A stretch of 41,081 nucleotides of DNA from Acidobacteriota bacterium (GTDB taxonomy: Bacteria; Acidobacteriota; Vicinamibacteria; Vicinamibacterales; JACPPN01). Position numbers and translations under genes: made by a program. This document shows positions 1 through 8,520 of this stretch, piece by piece (within the stretch, counting starts at the first letter, position 1; every line of letters begins with the position of its first letter). The DNA is taken from positions 1 through 41,081 of the forward strand of contig JACPPN010000222.1 of the NCBI GenBank assembly GCA_016190995.1. The letters run 5' to 3'. The notes below the pieces were generated by a model that saw only the letters and a list, made by a program, of their open reading frames with translations, did not search any database and had not been told where the DNA came from.

Positions 1-1107
1 CGAGTGCTCGAGGAGTCGCCAGATGTTCGCGTAGTGCTGCTCCGCGAGAATCTCCGTCGGCGCCATGAACGCCACCTGGAGGCCGCTCTCCATCGCGACG
101 ACCGCGGCCAGGAGCGCAACGATGGTCTTGCCCGCCCCGACGTCTCCTTGCAGCAGGCGGTTCATCGGCTGCGGGCGCTGCATGTCGTCCACGATGGCTT
201 TCAGCGCCTGTCTCTGTCCCGCCGTCAGCTTGAACGGCAGGACCCTGCGGGCCGATTCGCGGATCCGATCGTCGACGCGCGGCACGACCGCTTTCCGCTC
301 CAAGTCCAGCTGCCGGCGCTTCAATGCCAGCCCCGCTTGAAACAGGAAGAACTCTTCGAAAATGAGGCGGACCTGCGCCGGCGATCGGAATCGATTGAGC
401 TCGGCGAGACTAGTGGTCGGATCGGGGAAGTGGGCCTGGTAGAGCGCCTGGCGGCGATCGGGCAAGCCAAGCCGTCGCGTGATTTCCCCGGGAAGAGGAT
501 CCGGAATCACGCCGGGTAACCGCTCGAGCACGTCGTGGACGAGCCGCCGCTGCATCTTCGGCGTGAGGCTGGCAATCCGTTCGTAGACCGGAACGATCCG
601 GCCCGTATGGATCGTCTCTTCTGCCTCGTCCTCTTCCGGACTGGAGGCGAGATCCCCTTCGCGCTTGAGAATCTCGTACTGCGGATTGGTGAGCTGCAGG
701 CCTCCCGTCCCCCGCAACTCGACCGATCCGAAGAGCACGACGCGCTGATGTCGCTGGAGGACGTCGCGGAGAAACGGCTGGTTCAGCCAGACCGCGCGCA
801 TGGAGGCGCCCGACGAATCGCGCACGACCGCTTCGAAAATCTTGAAGCCCGGGCGCCTGGTCGAGCGCAGACCTGCGCTGAGGATCTCACCCGCAATAGA
901 GGTCGCCTGCCCGGGCCGGAGCGTGCCGATCGCTTGCAGATGTCCGCGATCTTCGTAACGCAACGGAAAACGGTAAAGGAGATCCTCCGCGGTTTCGAGC
1001 CCGGCGCTCCGCAAATCGGCCGCGCGCCGTGGCCCGACGCCTTTCAGATACTGGAGTGGTGTGGTGAGAACGTCGCTCGAGGACATCACCGACTGACGTT
1101 CGCCCAT
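1..1107 (-). CDS. recG: ATP-dependent DNA helicase RecG, partial (C-terminal end runs off the left edge)
   Basis: Minus-strand reading gives MGERQSVMSSSDVLTTPLQYLKGVGPRRAADLRSAG...LPFKLTAGQRQALKAIVDDMQRPQPMNRLLQGDVGAGKTIVALLAAV...MAPTEILAEQHYANIW, the RecG wedge domain and Walker A region. The frame is absent from the ORF track because it is truncated. Confidence 0.95.
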   Translation of the reverse strand, partial: MGERQSVMSSSDVLTTPLQYLKGVGPRRAADLRSAGLETAEDLLYRFPLRYEDRGHLQAIGTLRPGQATSIAGEILSAGLRSTRRPGFKIFEAVVRDSSGASMRAVWLNQPFLRDVLQRHQRVVLFGSVELRGTGGLQLTNPQYEILKREGDLASSPEEDEAEETIHTGRIVPVYERIASLTPKMQRRLVHDVLERLPGVIPDPLPGEITRRLGLPDRRQALYQAHFPDPTTSLAELNRFRSPAQVRLIFEEFFLFQAGLALKRRQLDLERKAVVPRVDDRIRESARRVLPFKLTAGQRQALKAIVDDMQRPQPMNRLLQGDVGAGKTIVALLAAVVAMESGLQVAFMAPTEILAEQHYANIWRLLEHS

Positions 1108-1213
1108 GATACGCGAGCCCGTCTGCGCGGCAGCGGGCCGCCCGGTCGCGATTGGAGTTGGCACACGAGCCCGCGCACGCGCGGCCAGAAGCTACTCCCT
1201 CGCCCGGACCGCG

Positions 1214-1990
1214 CTATTGGACGATGACCGCCTGACCTTTGCCGACGCGGATCTCGCGAATCTGTGCGGGCAGCTTGAAGGGATCGTCCAGGCTGACGCC
1301 CTGTGGATGCTCGGGCGTCCGGGAGTAGAAGGTGAGTAGCTCCTGCATCAGCGTCTTCGACACCGGAATGCCGGAGATGGCTGCCGACTCGAGCTCGAAT
1401 CTGCCGACGCCGTTCTTCGTGTGCAGCCTGCCGGATGCGGTGACTGGGAGCTGTCCGGTCAGATAGCTCCTGATGTCCAACCAGCTTCCGGAGCTCTGCT
1501 TTCTGCGGACCGTGTCCAGATCGACGATCGCGCGCCCCGCCAGCCGGCGGTTCCCGACGATCCTGATGTACGGCTCGGTAAGACCGACCGGGATCTGATC
1601 TCCGGCGAGAAACGACAGGTACGAGTTCACTTCGCTCTCCGTCACTGGAATCAAGCGGGGACCCCCCGCGCGCGTCTCGCTGTTGCGGACGACCGTCTGC
1701 AGCTTGCGTTGAAACCTCGTCGCCGCCCCGCGCGTGAGGACGCGCTCCGCCGCCAGATGCACGCCCGCCGCGAGGATCAGGCTGAACGCAAGCAGGAAAC
1801 GAGCCGAAGGACCGGACAACCTCAACCGACCGACCTGTGGACGGGCAAGGAAGCTTCGCCTCAAGCCGCCGAGTAGCGAGCCCAAGTGTGAGAACGGTGG
1901 AGCTTCGTGGCCAGGCGGCTGCCCCGCGGCCGCGGCCAAGACACCTTCTGAAGCCGCACGGACGACAACCTGCTTCATTTGCACGGACAT
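1214..1990 (-). CDS. Hypothetical protein with one N-terminal membrane segment
   Basis: 258 aa ORF with hydrophobic segment FLLAFSLILAAGVHLAA and codon use consistent with coding. Start uncertain because it lies within a repeated sequence. No family confidently recognised. Confidence 0.7.
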   Translation of the reverse strand: MSVQMKQVVVRAASEGVLAAAAGQPPGHEAPPFSHLGSLLGGLRRSFLARPQVGRLRLSGPSARFLLAFSLILAAGVHLAAERVLTRGAATRFQRKLQTVVRNSETRAGGPRLIPVTESEVNSYLSFLAGDQIPVGLTEPYIRIVGNRRLAGRAIVDLDTVRRKQSSGSWLDIRSYLTGQLPVTASGRLHTKNGVGRFELESAAISGIPVSKTLMQELLTFYSRTPEHPQGVSLDDPFKLPAQIREIRVGKGQAVIVQ

Positions 1991-2008
1991 CGGCCTTGGA
2001 AGAGGTCT
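1967..2008. repeat. 42-nt repeat, copy A (about 36/42 identical to 3231-3271)
   Basis: aacctgcttcatttgcacggacatcggccttggaagaggtct versus aacttgcttcatttgccaggacatcggctttagaagatgtct, aligned by eye. Confidence 0.75.
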
Positions 2009-2048
2009 GGGGCTGGCTCACTCAGTGTAGCACGCGCGTCCGGCCGCG

Positions 2049-2594
2049 TTATCGGGGGCGGGCCCGGCCAGGCCTGGCGAGGCGATTCGCTTGACGAGCG
2101 CGCAAGAGGAGATCGAACTTCCTGCGCTCCATCTGCTCTTCGAACATCCGGAACCGCGCCTGCTGGCGGATGTTCAGGATCTGGTCGATGGCGTCGTAGG
2201 CCTTCTGAACATCGGTGGCCGCGCCGAGCTCGTGCTCACGGTACGCCTTCAGGCGCTCGCGCAAGACGGTCTCCTCGCCCGAAGCGTCCTGATTGGCGAG
2301 CTGCATCAGTTGCTGCAGCAGTTGCGCTCGCGCCCGTTGGTTGCGCCGTCGCGTTTCCTGCAGTGCCTTCAACCGCGTGACGAACGGCCCGTACTGCGCA
2401 TCGTCCAGCTTTAGCATCTCCTGGGCCTGGACGACCGCGTACGCATCGAAGAGCCGCTGGATCTCAGTCGGTAACAGATCGCCCTGACCTGCTTCCGGTG
2501 GAACCGGCCTTTGCTGCGCGGCGATCGCCCCTGTGGTGAGAAGCATGGCGGCAGTCGCCACGGTAGCAAGATGATGTCGAGTTGCCGTAAGCAT
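2049..2594 (-). CDS. Spy/CpxP-like periplasmic protein (helical, exported)
   Basis: Signal peptide MLTATRHHLATVATAAMLLTTGAIAAQ, then a charged helical body with a repeated LxxxR pattern. Lies downstream of a sigma/anti-sigma pair. Confidence 0.65.
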   Translation of the reverse strand: MLTATRHHLATVATAAMLLTTGAIAAQQRPVPPEAGQGDLLPTEIQRLFDAYAVVQAQEMLKLDDAQYGPFVTRLKALQETRRRNQRARAQLLQQLMQLANQDASGEETVLRERLKAYREHELGAATDVQKAYDAIDQILNIRQQARFRMFEEQMERRKFDLLLRARQANRLARPGRARPR

Positions 2595-2621
2595 TAAACG
2601 TTGATCGGCTCGTCCCGGTGG

Positions 2622-3254
2622 CTACGATTTCGGAAGCCCCAATGCTTCCTTCAGCAGACGCGCCAGCTCGCTGCGCTCCTCATCTGACAACTGGGCGATC
2701 GCTCGCTCGGCGGAGCCGGGCCGCACGGGCATGCCCGCCTCCACATCATCCCAGTCGAAGCTCTCCGCAACGGTAGCCACCATTGCCCAATCCGGCTCGT
2801 CTTCGTCGAACGTAACCGCCTCACCCTGATCCGAAGGCACGGTGCTGCCGGAAGCGGAAGACCGTTCGATCGGCGCGTCCTCGGAAATCACGGGAGGACG
2901 GCGAATCATCGTCATCGTCAGGACGAGCACGAGCGAGGCGACGGCGCCGCCCGCGAAAACGACGCGCGCCAAGCTCCACCGCCACCACCGCGATGGCGGC
3001 GTTTCATCGACGGCCGCTCGCACTCGCGCGGACAGGTGATTCCAGAACAGCGGTGACGGCTCCGGAACCTCCACGATGTTCGCCTGGAGCAGCACCGACC
3101 GCAGCGCCTCGACTTCCTGTCGGCATGCAGCGCATCCGGCGAGATGTCGTGTGCCGTCATCGTCGATCTCGCGTCCTTCGACGATGTCCACGAACTGTTC
3201 AGCAGTCAAATGTCGCATGGTGGCCAGAAAAACTTGCTTCATTTGCCAGGACAT
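2622..3254 (-). CDS. Anti-sigma factor with zinc-finger (HC2-like) N-terminus and one TM helix
   Basis: MRHLTAEQFVDIVEGRE...TRHLAGCAACRQEVEALR (H-x3-C-x2-C) followed by TM VVFAGGAVASLVLVLTM. Directly downstream of an ECF sigma gene. Confidence 0.8.
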   Translation of the reverse strand: MSWQMKQVFLATMRHLTAEQFVDIVEGREIDDDGTRHLAGCAACRQEVEALRSVLLQANIVEVPEPSPLFWNHLSARVRAAVDETPPSRWWRWSLARVVFAGGAVASLVLVLTMTMIRRPPVISEDAPIERSSASGSTVPSDQGEAVTFDEDEPDWAMVATVAESFDWDDVEAGMPVRPGSAERAIAQLSDEERSELARLLKEALGLPKS

Positions 3255-3271
3255 CGGCTTTAGAAGATGTC
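3231..3271. repeat. 42-nt repeat, copy B
   Basis: See copy A at 1967-2008. It spans the sigma stop codon and the annotated anti-sigma start. Confidence 0.75.
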
Positions 3272-3933
3272 TAGCACTCTTCGCTTTGCAGCAGCCTTTT
3301 CAAGTTGCCGAGTGCATGGAAGAAATTGGCTTTCACGGCACCAACCGAGCTCCCGAGGATGCGCGCGATCTCTTCGTGCGGCAGCTCGTGGTACACCCGA
3401 AGAATCAGGGTTGTACGCTGCTTTCGCGGCAGCCGCCTGATCGCCGCCCGCACGCGTGCCGCCTGCTCCGACTGCACGAGGCTCTGCATCGGATCGGCGG
3501 CGCCCTCATCCGGATGCCGCTCCGGCTCGATTGGTTCGAGCAGCGGGGTTTTCGCCGTCACTCGATTCAGGCACACGTTGACGCCGATTCGGTACAGCCA
3601 CGTTCCGATCGACGACTGCCGTTTGAAGTTCTTCAGCCCCCTATACGCGCGAACGAAAACGTCCTGCGAAAGATCGCTGGCGTCCTCGTGATTGCCGACG
3701 AACCGGTAACAAAGCTGATAAACGCTCCGGCGATGCCGTTCGACGATGACGTCGAAGGCCTCGCGCCGGCCGGCAAGGCACGCGTCGACGAGCTCAGTCT
3801 CGGACAACGAAGCGAGCGCCGCGATGGACCGCTGGCGGCTGTCCGCATCGATTCGACCGCTGGTTCCAGCCACGGTCAGTTTCCACCCCGGCCGGGCAGA
3901 TTCAGCCCAGAACTCATTGACTCGGCTGAACAT
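3271..3933 (-). CDS. ECF-family RNA polymerase sigma factor
   Basis: Region 2 (YQLCYRFVGNHEDASDLSQDVFVRAYRGLKNFKRQSSIGTWLYRIGVNVCLNR) and region 4 (LPRKQRTTLILRVYHELPHEEIARILGSSVGAVKANFFHA). Confidence 0.93.
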   Translation of the reverse strand: MFSRVNEFWAESARPGWKLTVAGTSGRIDADSRQRSIAALASLSETELVDACLAGRREAFDVIVERHRRSVYQLCYRFVGNHEDASDLSQDVFVRAYRGLKNFKRQSSIGTWLYRIGVNVCLNRVTAKTPLLEPIEPERHPDEGAADPMQSLVQSEQAARVRAAIRRLPRKQRTTLILRVYHELPHEEIARILGSSVGAVKANFFHALGNLKRLLQSEEC

Positions 3934-4023
3934 CTCAGATCCCGCTCCGTATCCATCGGCCCGCGAGCACCCTTTCTGCCTCCGCAGGCCGGCACGCTGT
4001 CTCTGGCAACACTCGCTCTCCCG

Positions 4024-4051
4024 GTTAGACCTGAGCTGGGCCGCAAAGGTT
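4024..4051 (-). promoter_or_regulatory. Candidate ECF-type promoter: AACCTT-N15-GTCTAAC
   Basis: Minus strand AACCTTtgcggcccagctcagGTCTAAC, upstream of the sigma gene. Same bipartite motif as at 41036-41062. The -35 overlaps the stop codon of the PfkB gene. Confidence 0.6.
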
Positions 4052-5003
4052 AAAAGCTCAGCGAGTTAAGCAGCGAGTCGACCTCGCTGCGGGTCGGGAT
4101 GCCCGTCCGCGCTCCAAGCGCCCGGCACTTCAACGCGGCTACCGCGTTCGCATAGCGAAAAACATCCTCCAGGTCGGCCGTTTCGCCCATTTGCAGCCAG
4201 CCCGCAATGAATCCTCCGCGAAACACGTCGCCTGCGCCGGTCGTGTCGGCGACATCAACCTGAAACGCAGGGGTTCGAATCTCCTTCCCCTGCGACCAGG
4301 CGAGGCTGCCTTGCTCGCCGAGCGTGACGCACGCGACCTTCGCACCGAATTCCGTCGCCATTCGCGCGAGCGCGCGCCCGAGATCGCCGACGCCCATCAG
4401 CGCTGCAGGAAATTCCTCCGCAGCGATGATGACGTCGATCTGGCGCAGCAGACCATCGATTCCCGGCCTCACCCGCTCGACGTCGACGACCGTCGGCATC
4501 GATGCGGCCCGGGCGAGCGCGGCCGCGCGGGCGGCCGCCGCCGTCTCATGGCAATCGACCAGAAGCACGCGTGCCGACGTCACGGCGTTCGGCGAGACGT
4601 CGGACGGTTCGATCGTGAGCGACGGATCGCGGTCGAACATGATCGTGCGATTCCCGGTTCGCTCTTCGACAAGGATGATGGCAAACTGATTGGTCGCTCC
4701 CTTGATGGTCGAGGCCGCGGAGATGTCCACGTGTTCTGCTATCAAGCTCTGTCGGCCCAACGCGCCAAGTTCGTCATCGCCGAAGGCGCCGATATATCGC
4801 ACGCGCCACCCCAGTCGCGCGCACGTGACCATGGCGGTCGCGGCCTGACCGCCAGGAAGCCGCGCAAACCGCACGAGCCGCTGTTTCGAGTTGGGCTGCG
4901 GGAACTCCCGCACGACCGCCAGCATGTCGATGCTGTTGAGTCCGAGGCCGACGACGTCGAATAGCCGGTCACCGGCAGAAGGAAGGCTGAGCGGGATGCG
5001 CAT
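4050..5003 (-). CDS. PfkB-family carbohydrate kinase
   Basis: N-terminal FDVVGLGLNSIDML, PGGQAATAMVTCARLG, and C-terminal DTTGAGDVFRGGFIAGWL (PfkB signature). Confidence 0.92.
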   Translation of the reverse strand: MRIPLSLPSAGDRLFDVVGLGLNSIDMLAVVREFPQPNSKQRLVRFARLPGGQAATAMVTCARLGWRVRYIGAFGDDELGALGRQSLIAEHVDISAASTIKGATNQFAIILVEERTGNRTIMFDRDPSLTIEPSDVSPNAVTSARVLLVDCHETAAAARAAALARAASMPTVVDVERVRPGIDGLLRQIDVIIAAEEFPAALMGVGDLGRALARMATEFGAKVACVTLGEQGSLAWSQGKEIRTPAFQVDVADTTGAGDVFRGGFIAGWLQMGETADLEDVFRYANAVAALKCRALGARTGIPTRSEVDSLLNSLSF

Positions 5004-5033
5004 GACCGGATGGTAACAAACACCGCGACTTTC

Positions 5034-5062
5034 TTGACTTTCGCCTTTCCTTTGCGTATAGT
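5034..5062 (+). promoter_or_regulatory. Sigma70-like promoter for lexA: TTGACT-N17-TATAGT
   Basis: TTGACT at 5034-5039, a 17-nt spacer, TATAGT at 5057-5062. Confidence 0.7.
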
Positions 5063-5171
5063 GCTGACGCTATCCAACCGGGGCCGGGACTCCCGCTGCG
5101 CGTGTCGTGTGCGGCAGGGGTGAAAATGTCGGGGCCCGAGGCGGCCCCGCCCAATACTCGAGGGAGGGCGC

Positions 5172-5777
5172 GTGCAACCGCTCACCAAACGCCAGCGCGA
5201 AATCCTCGACTACTTGAGCGAGTTCATCCAGCAGCACGGGTACGCTCCGAGTCTCGAGGAGATCGGACGTCGCTTCGGTCTCTCGTCGCTCGCCACCGTG
5301 CACAAGCACCTGACGAATCTGCAGGACAAAGGATTCATCAGGCGCGCGTGGAACCGGAGCCGATCCGTCGAGATGGTCCCGACGCGCATCGGCGGCCGAT
5401 CGATCGAGCTGCCGCTGCTCGGCTTCGTCGCGGCCGGCGCGCCCATCGAAGCGATTGCGGGCAGCGAAACCATCGCGGTACCCGAAGATCTCGTCGGCAA
5501 GCGCGACACCTACGTGCTGCGCGTGCGTGGCGACTCGATGATCGACGAGCAGATTCGCGACGGGGATTACGTCATCATTGAGGATCGCAAGACCGTCGAC
5601 AACGGTGAGATGGTCATCGCGCTCGTGCGCGGATCGGACGTCACGCTCAAAAAGTTCTACCGCGACAACGGTCGTATCCGGTTGCAGCCGGCCAACCCCG
5701 CGATGCAGCCCCTCCTGATCGAGCCCGAGCACGTGCAGGTGCAGGGTGTCGTGATCGGCGTGATGCGCAAGTATTGA
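5172..5777 (+). CDS. lexA: LexA repressor
   Basis: MQPLTKRQREILDYLSEFIQQHGYAPSLEEIGRRFGLSSLATVHKHLTNLQDKGFI; AAGAPIEA cleavage region; RVRGDSMIDEQIRDGDYVIIE; ALVRGSDVTLKKFY catalytic Lys region. Confidence 0.96.
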   Translation: MQPLTKRQREILDYLSEFIQQHGYAPSLEEIGRRFGLSSLATVHKHLTNLQDKGFIRRAWNRSRSVEMVPTRIGGRSIELPLLGFVAAGAPIEAIAGSETIAVPEDLVGKRDTYVLRVRGDSMIDEQIRDGDYVIIEDRKTVDNGEMVIALVRGSDVTLKKFYRDNGRIRLQPANPAMQPLLIEPEHVQVQGVVIGVMRKY

Positions 5778-5803
5778 GGCGGGCCACCGTCGAGAGGTCA
5801 GCC

Positions 5804-6124
5804 ATGTCGGAACGCAAGCAGATCAATTTCACCATCGTGCCGGATGAGACCGCTCCCGGGGCGCGCGTCTACTCGAACTTCTGCGCCATCTCTCATACGC
5901 CGTTCGATTTCACGCTCGCGTTTTGCGAGGTGATGCCGCTCTCGGAAAAAGACATCCGGGACGCGGAAGCCGAACAAACCGTGAAAGCGCCCGTGCGCGC
6001 GCGCGTCGTCATTCCGTTGCAGCTCGTCCCGACACTGATTACCGCGCTGCAGGAGCATTGGCGCGTTTTTTCGGAGTCCCAGACGCCGCCCGGCTGGAGC
6101 AGCGGGCAGGAACCGGTGCACTGA
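5804..6124 (+). CDS. DUF3467-like protein
   Basis: MSERKQINFTIVPDETAPGARVYSNFCAISHTPFDFTLAFCEVMP...RARVVIPLQLVPTLITALQEHW resembles the DUF3467 pattern. Confidence 0.7.
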   Translation: MSERKQINFTIVPDETAPGARVYSNFCAISHTPFDFTLAFCEVMPLSEKDIRDAEAEQTVKAPVRARVVIPLQLVPTLITALQEHWRVFSESQTPPGWSSGQEPVH

Positions 6125-6318
6125 CGTTTGGCGACGCCGATTGGCATCCGCTGCGCCTTCCCCCGCCCGGCCGCCCCCCTGTGCTTCATCATGAGTTTGC
6201 GGATTCGCCTGGTACGACTGGGTCATCGCCGGCATCGCGTCCCCACTCAGATCAGGTGTCGACGCGTACGCGGCCAGTGCCATGGGCTCGCGCCGCGAGT
6301 TGTCCTAATATCTCCGCA

Positions 6319-7071
6319 ATGGCGCGCATCGCCGACCGGGAACGGAAACGGCCCTATCCTGCCGCGGACACCCGCCGGATTCTCACGGCGCTAAAACGGC
6401 AGCACCCGAACGCGGACACCGAGCTCGACTATTCCACGCCGTTCGAGCTGCTCGTCGCGACGATTCTCTCCGCGCAGTGCACCGATGAGCGCGTGAACCG
6501 GGTGACGCCGGAGGTGTTTCGCCGGTACCCGGACGCGCGGGCGATGGCCCGCGCGCGGCCGGTTGATCTCGAGCCGCTCATCATGTCGACGGGATTCTTC
6601 CGCGCGAAGTCCCGCGCGCTCACCTCGATGGCGGCGGCGCTGGTCGAGAGGCACGCGGGTGAGGTGCCGCCAAACATCGACGCGCTCACGGGGCTGCCGG
6701 GCGTCGGGCGCAAGACCGCCAACGTTGTCCTCGGGCATGCGCTCGGCGTGCCCAGCCTGCCCGTCGATCGGCATGTGCTGCGCGTGGCGAACCGCATCGG
6801 CATCGCGCGTGCGGAAGACCCGGGAGTCGTCGAGCAGCAGCTCTCGACCGCGCTACGGCCGAAGGAATGGATTGTCGCGTCGGATACCTTGATTCTGCAC
6901 GGCCGCCGCATTTGCAGGCCGAAGCCGCTTTGCGAGCGCTGCGCGGTCCGGACCGATTGTCATTTCTATCTCACGGGATCCGTCGAACGAGCGCGAGAGG
7001 AATCGGGCGCGCCCAGGCCGCTGACGCGCGCCGTGCCCAAGTTGACAGGGCGGGCGCGAACCCGGCGATGA
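6319..7071 (+). CDS. nth: Endonuclease III (DNA glycosylase/AP lyase)
   Basis: ELLVATILSAQCTDERVNRVTPEVFRRYPDARAMA; LPGVGRKTANVVLGHALGVPSLPVDRHVLRVANRIG; CRPKPLCERCAVRTDCHFY (Fe-S cluster Cys). ATG at 6319 chosen over the longer ORF start. Confidence 0.95.
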   Translation: MARIADRERKRPYPAADTRRILTALKRQHPNADTELDYSTPFELLVATILSAQCTDERVNRVTPEVFRRYPDARAMARARPVDLEPLIMSTGFFRAKSRALTSMAAALVERHAGEVPPNIDALTGLPGVGRKTANVVLGHALGVPSLPVDRHVLRVANRIGIARAEDPGVVEQQLSTALRPKEWIVASDTLILHGRRICRPKPLCERCAVRTDCHFYLTGSVERAREESGAPRPLTRAVPKLTGRARTRR

Positions 7072-7466
7072 TGACCCGCAGGGAATTCGAGGCCCTCGTC
7101 GAAGAAGCGGTCAGGAACATCCCGCGTCGCTTTCGCAAAGCCATGAAGAACGTCGCCGTCATCGTCGAGGACGAGCCTTCACGCGAACTCTTGAGCGAGT
7201 TGGAGATCGAGCCTCCCGATACGCTCTATGGCCTGTATCAGGGCGTGCCATTGACCGAGCGCGGGTGGGGCTACGGGAACACGATGCCGGATCGAATCCT
7301 GATCTTTCGGGGACCAATCGAGCGCGACTCCGAAGACGAAGAGCAGATCGTCGACGCGATCGGTGCCACCGTCATTCACGAATTCGGTCACTATTTCGGG
7401 TTGAGCGAAGACGAGATCGAGGAAATCGAAGAGAGGTACTGGCGAGGGGAGAGCGCTGACGACTGA
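7068..7466 (+). CDS. Small zincin-like metallopeptidase family protein
   Basis: FEALVEEAVRNIPRRFRKAMKNVAVIVEDEPS...GATVIHEFGHYFGLSEDEIEEIE (HExxH). Start overlaps the nth stop. Confidence 0.85.
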   Translation: MMTRREFEALVEEAVRNIPRRFRKAMKNVAVIVEDEPSRELLSELEIEPPDTLYGLYQGVPLTERGWGYGNTMPDRILIFRGPIERDSEDEEQIVDAIGATVIHEFGHYFGLSEDEIEEIEERYWRGESADD

Positions 7467-7514
7467 CCGTCCTCCCACCTCTCGTCGCTCCTGTCTGATG
7501 GGGTCCTCGCAGGC

Positions 7515-8459
7515 GTGCCTCAGCCGCGCGAGGCGTCGAGCAACTCAATGAAATCACGGCGCCGCTTCGGGCAGCACTTTCTCGAAGGCGCGTGGGTGGC
7601 GAAGCTGGTCGAGACGATCGCACCCGCCTCGGACGACTGCTTCCTCGAGATCGGCCCCGGCACCGGGGCCCTGACGTTCGCGCTGGCGCCGCGATGCCGC
7701 TCGCTCGTCGCCATCGAGATCGATCGCACCCTCGCGGCGCGACTCTCGAGGACAGCGCCAGCCAACGTCCGGGTCGTGACCGGCGATGTCCTGAAGGTCG
7801 ACATTCCCGCACTCCTGCGGCCGGGCCCCGACCTTCACCCCACCGCGCCCACCACGCGCGGCGGGGACCCCGACCTTCACCCCACCGCGCCCACCACGCG
7901 CGGCGGGGACGCCCACCTTTACCCCACCACGCGCGCCGGGGACGCCGGTATTCGTGTGGTTGGCAACCTCCCGTACTACATCTCTTCTCCGATCCTCTTC
8001 CGTCTCTTGCAACTTCATGTCGAGCATCTTTTGTTTCGAGACGCGACGCTGCTGCTCCAGGGCGAAGTCGTGGATCGGATCGTGGCGCCGCCCGGTTCGC
8101 GGGTTTACGGCGTGCTCTCGGTGCTTACCGAGCTGCACGCGGACGCCTCACGCCTCCTCACCCTGCCGCCCGGCGCGTTCCGGCCGGCCCCGCGTGTGAC
8201 GTCGGCGCTGCTGCACCTTCGATTTCGGGCGCCCGCCGTCAAGACAGGCGATCCGTTTCTGCTTGAGCAGCTCGTGCGGGTGGTGTTTCAGCAGCGACGG
8301 AAGACGCTCGTCAACGCGCTGAAGCCGTTCGCGGCCGCGCGCCATCGGGATGCCGCCGAGGTGGTGGCGCGTGCCGGCCTCGACGCCAAACGTCGACCCG
8401 AGACGCTGCAACTGACGGAATTCGCAAGGCTTGCCGACCAAATCGCTTCGTCGTCCTGA
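7515..8459 (+). CDS. rsmA: 16S rRNA dimethyladenosine transferase RsmA/KsgA; start may be the later ATG of MKSRRRFGQHF
   Basis: RRRFGQHFLEGAWVAKLVETIAP; LEIGPGTGALTFAL; VVGNLPYYISSPILFRLL; RPAPRVTSALLHLRF. Confidence 0.93.
   Translation: MPQPREASSNSMKSRRRFGQHFLEGAWVAKLVETIAPASDDCFLEIGPGTGALTFALAPRCRSLVAIEIDRTLAARLSRTAPANVRVVTGDVLKVDIPALLRPGPDLHPTAPTTRGGDPDLHPTAPTTRGGDAHLYPTTRAGDAGIRVVGNLPYYISSPILFRLLQLHVEHLLFRDATLLLQGEVVDRIVAPPGSRVYGVLSVLTELHADASRLLTLPPGAFRPAPRVTSALLHLRFRAPAVKTGDPFLLEQLVRVVFQQRRKTLVNALKPFAAARHRDAAEVVARAGLDAKRRPETLQLTEFARLADQIASSS
7827..7943 (+). repeat. In-frame tandem repeat in rsmA: two identical 42-nt units plus a degenerate 33-nt third
   Basis: cccgaccttcaccccaccgcgcccaccacgcgcggcggggac at 7827-7868 and 7869-7910, then gcccacctttaccccaccacgcgcgccggggac at 7911-7943. 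Translation PDLHPTAPTTRGGD x2 + AHLYPTTRAGD. Confidence 0.95.
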
Positions 8460-8469
8460 CGAGCTGTGC

Positions 8470-8520
8470 TATAGTTTCCGCGGTTCTTCCTCCCGTTTCC
8501 GCAGGCTGACCAGCAGCCTG
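8470..8520 (+). promoter_or_regulatory. Candidate extended -10 promoter (TGcTATAGT) and hairpin (CAGGCTG-accag-CAGCCTG) in the RNase J leader
   Basis: TATAGT at 8470-8475 preceded by TGc; perfect 7-bp inverted repeat 8502-8508/8514-8520. Confidence 0.45.
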
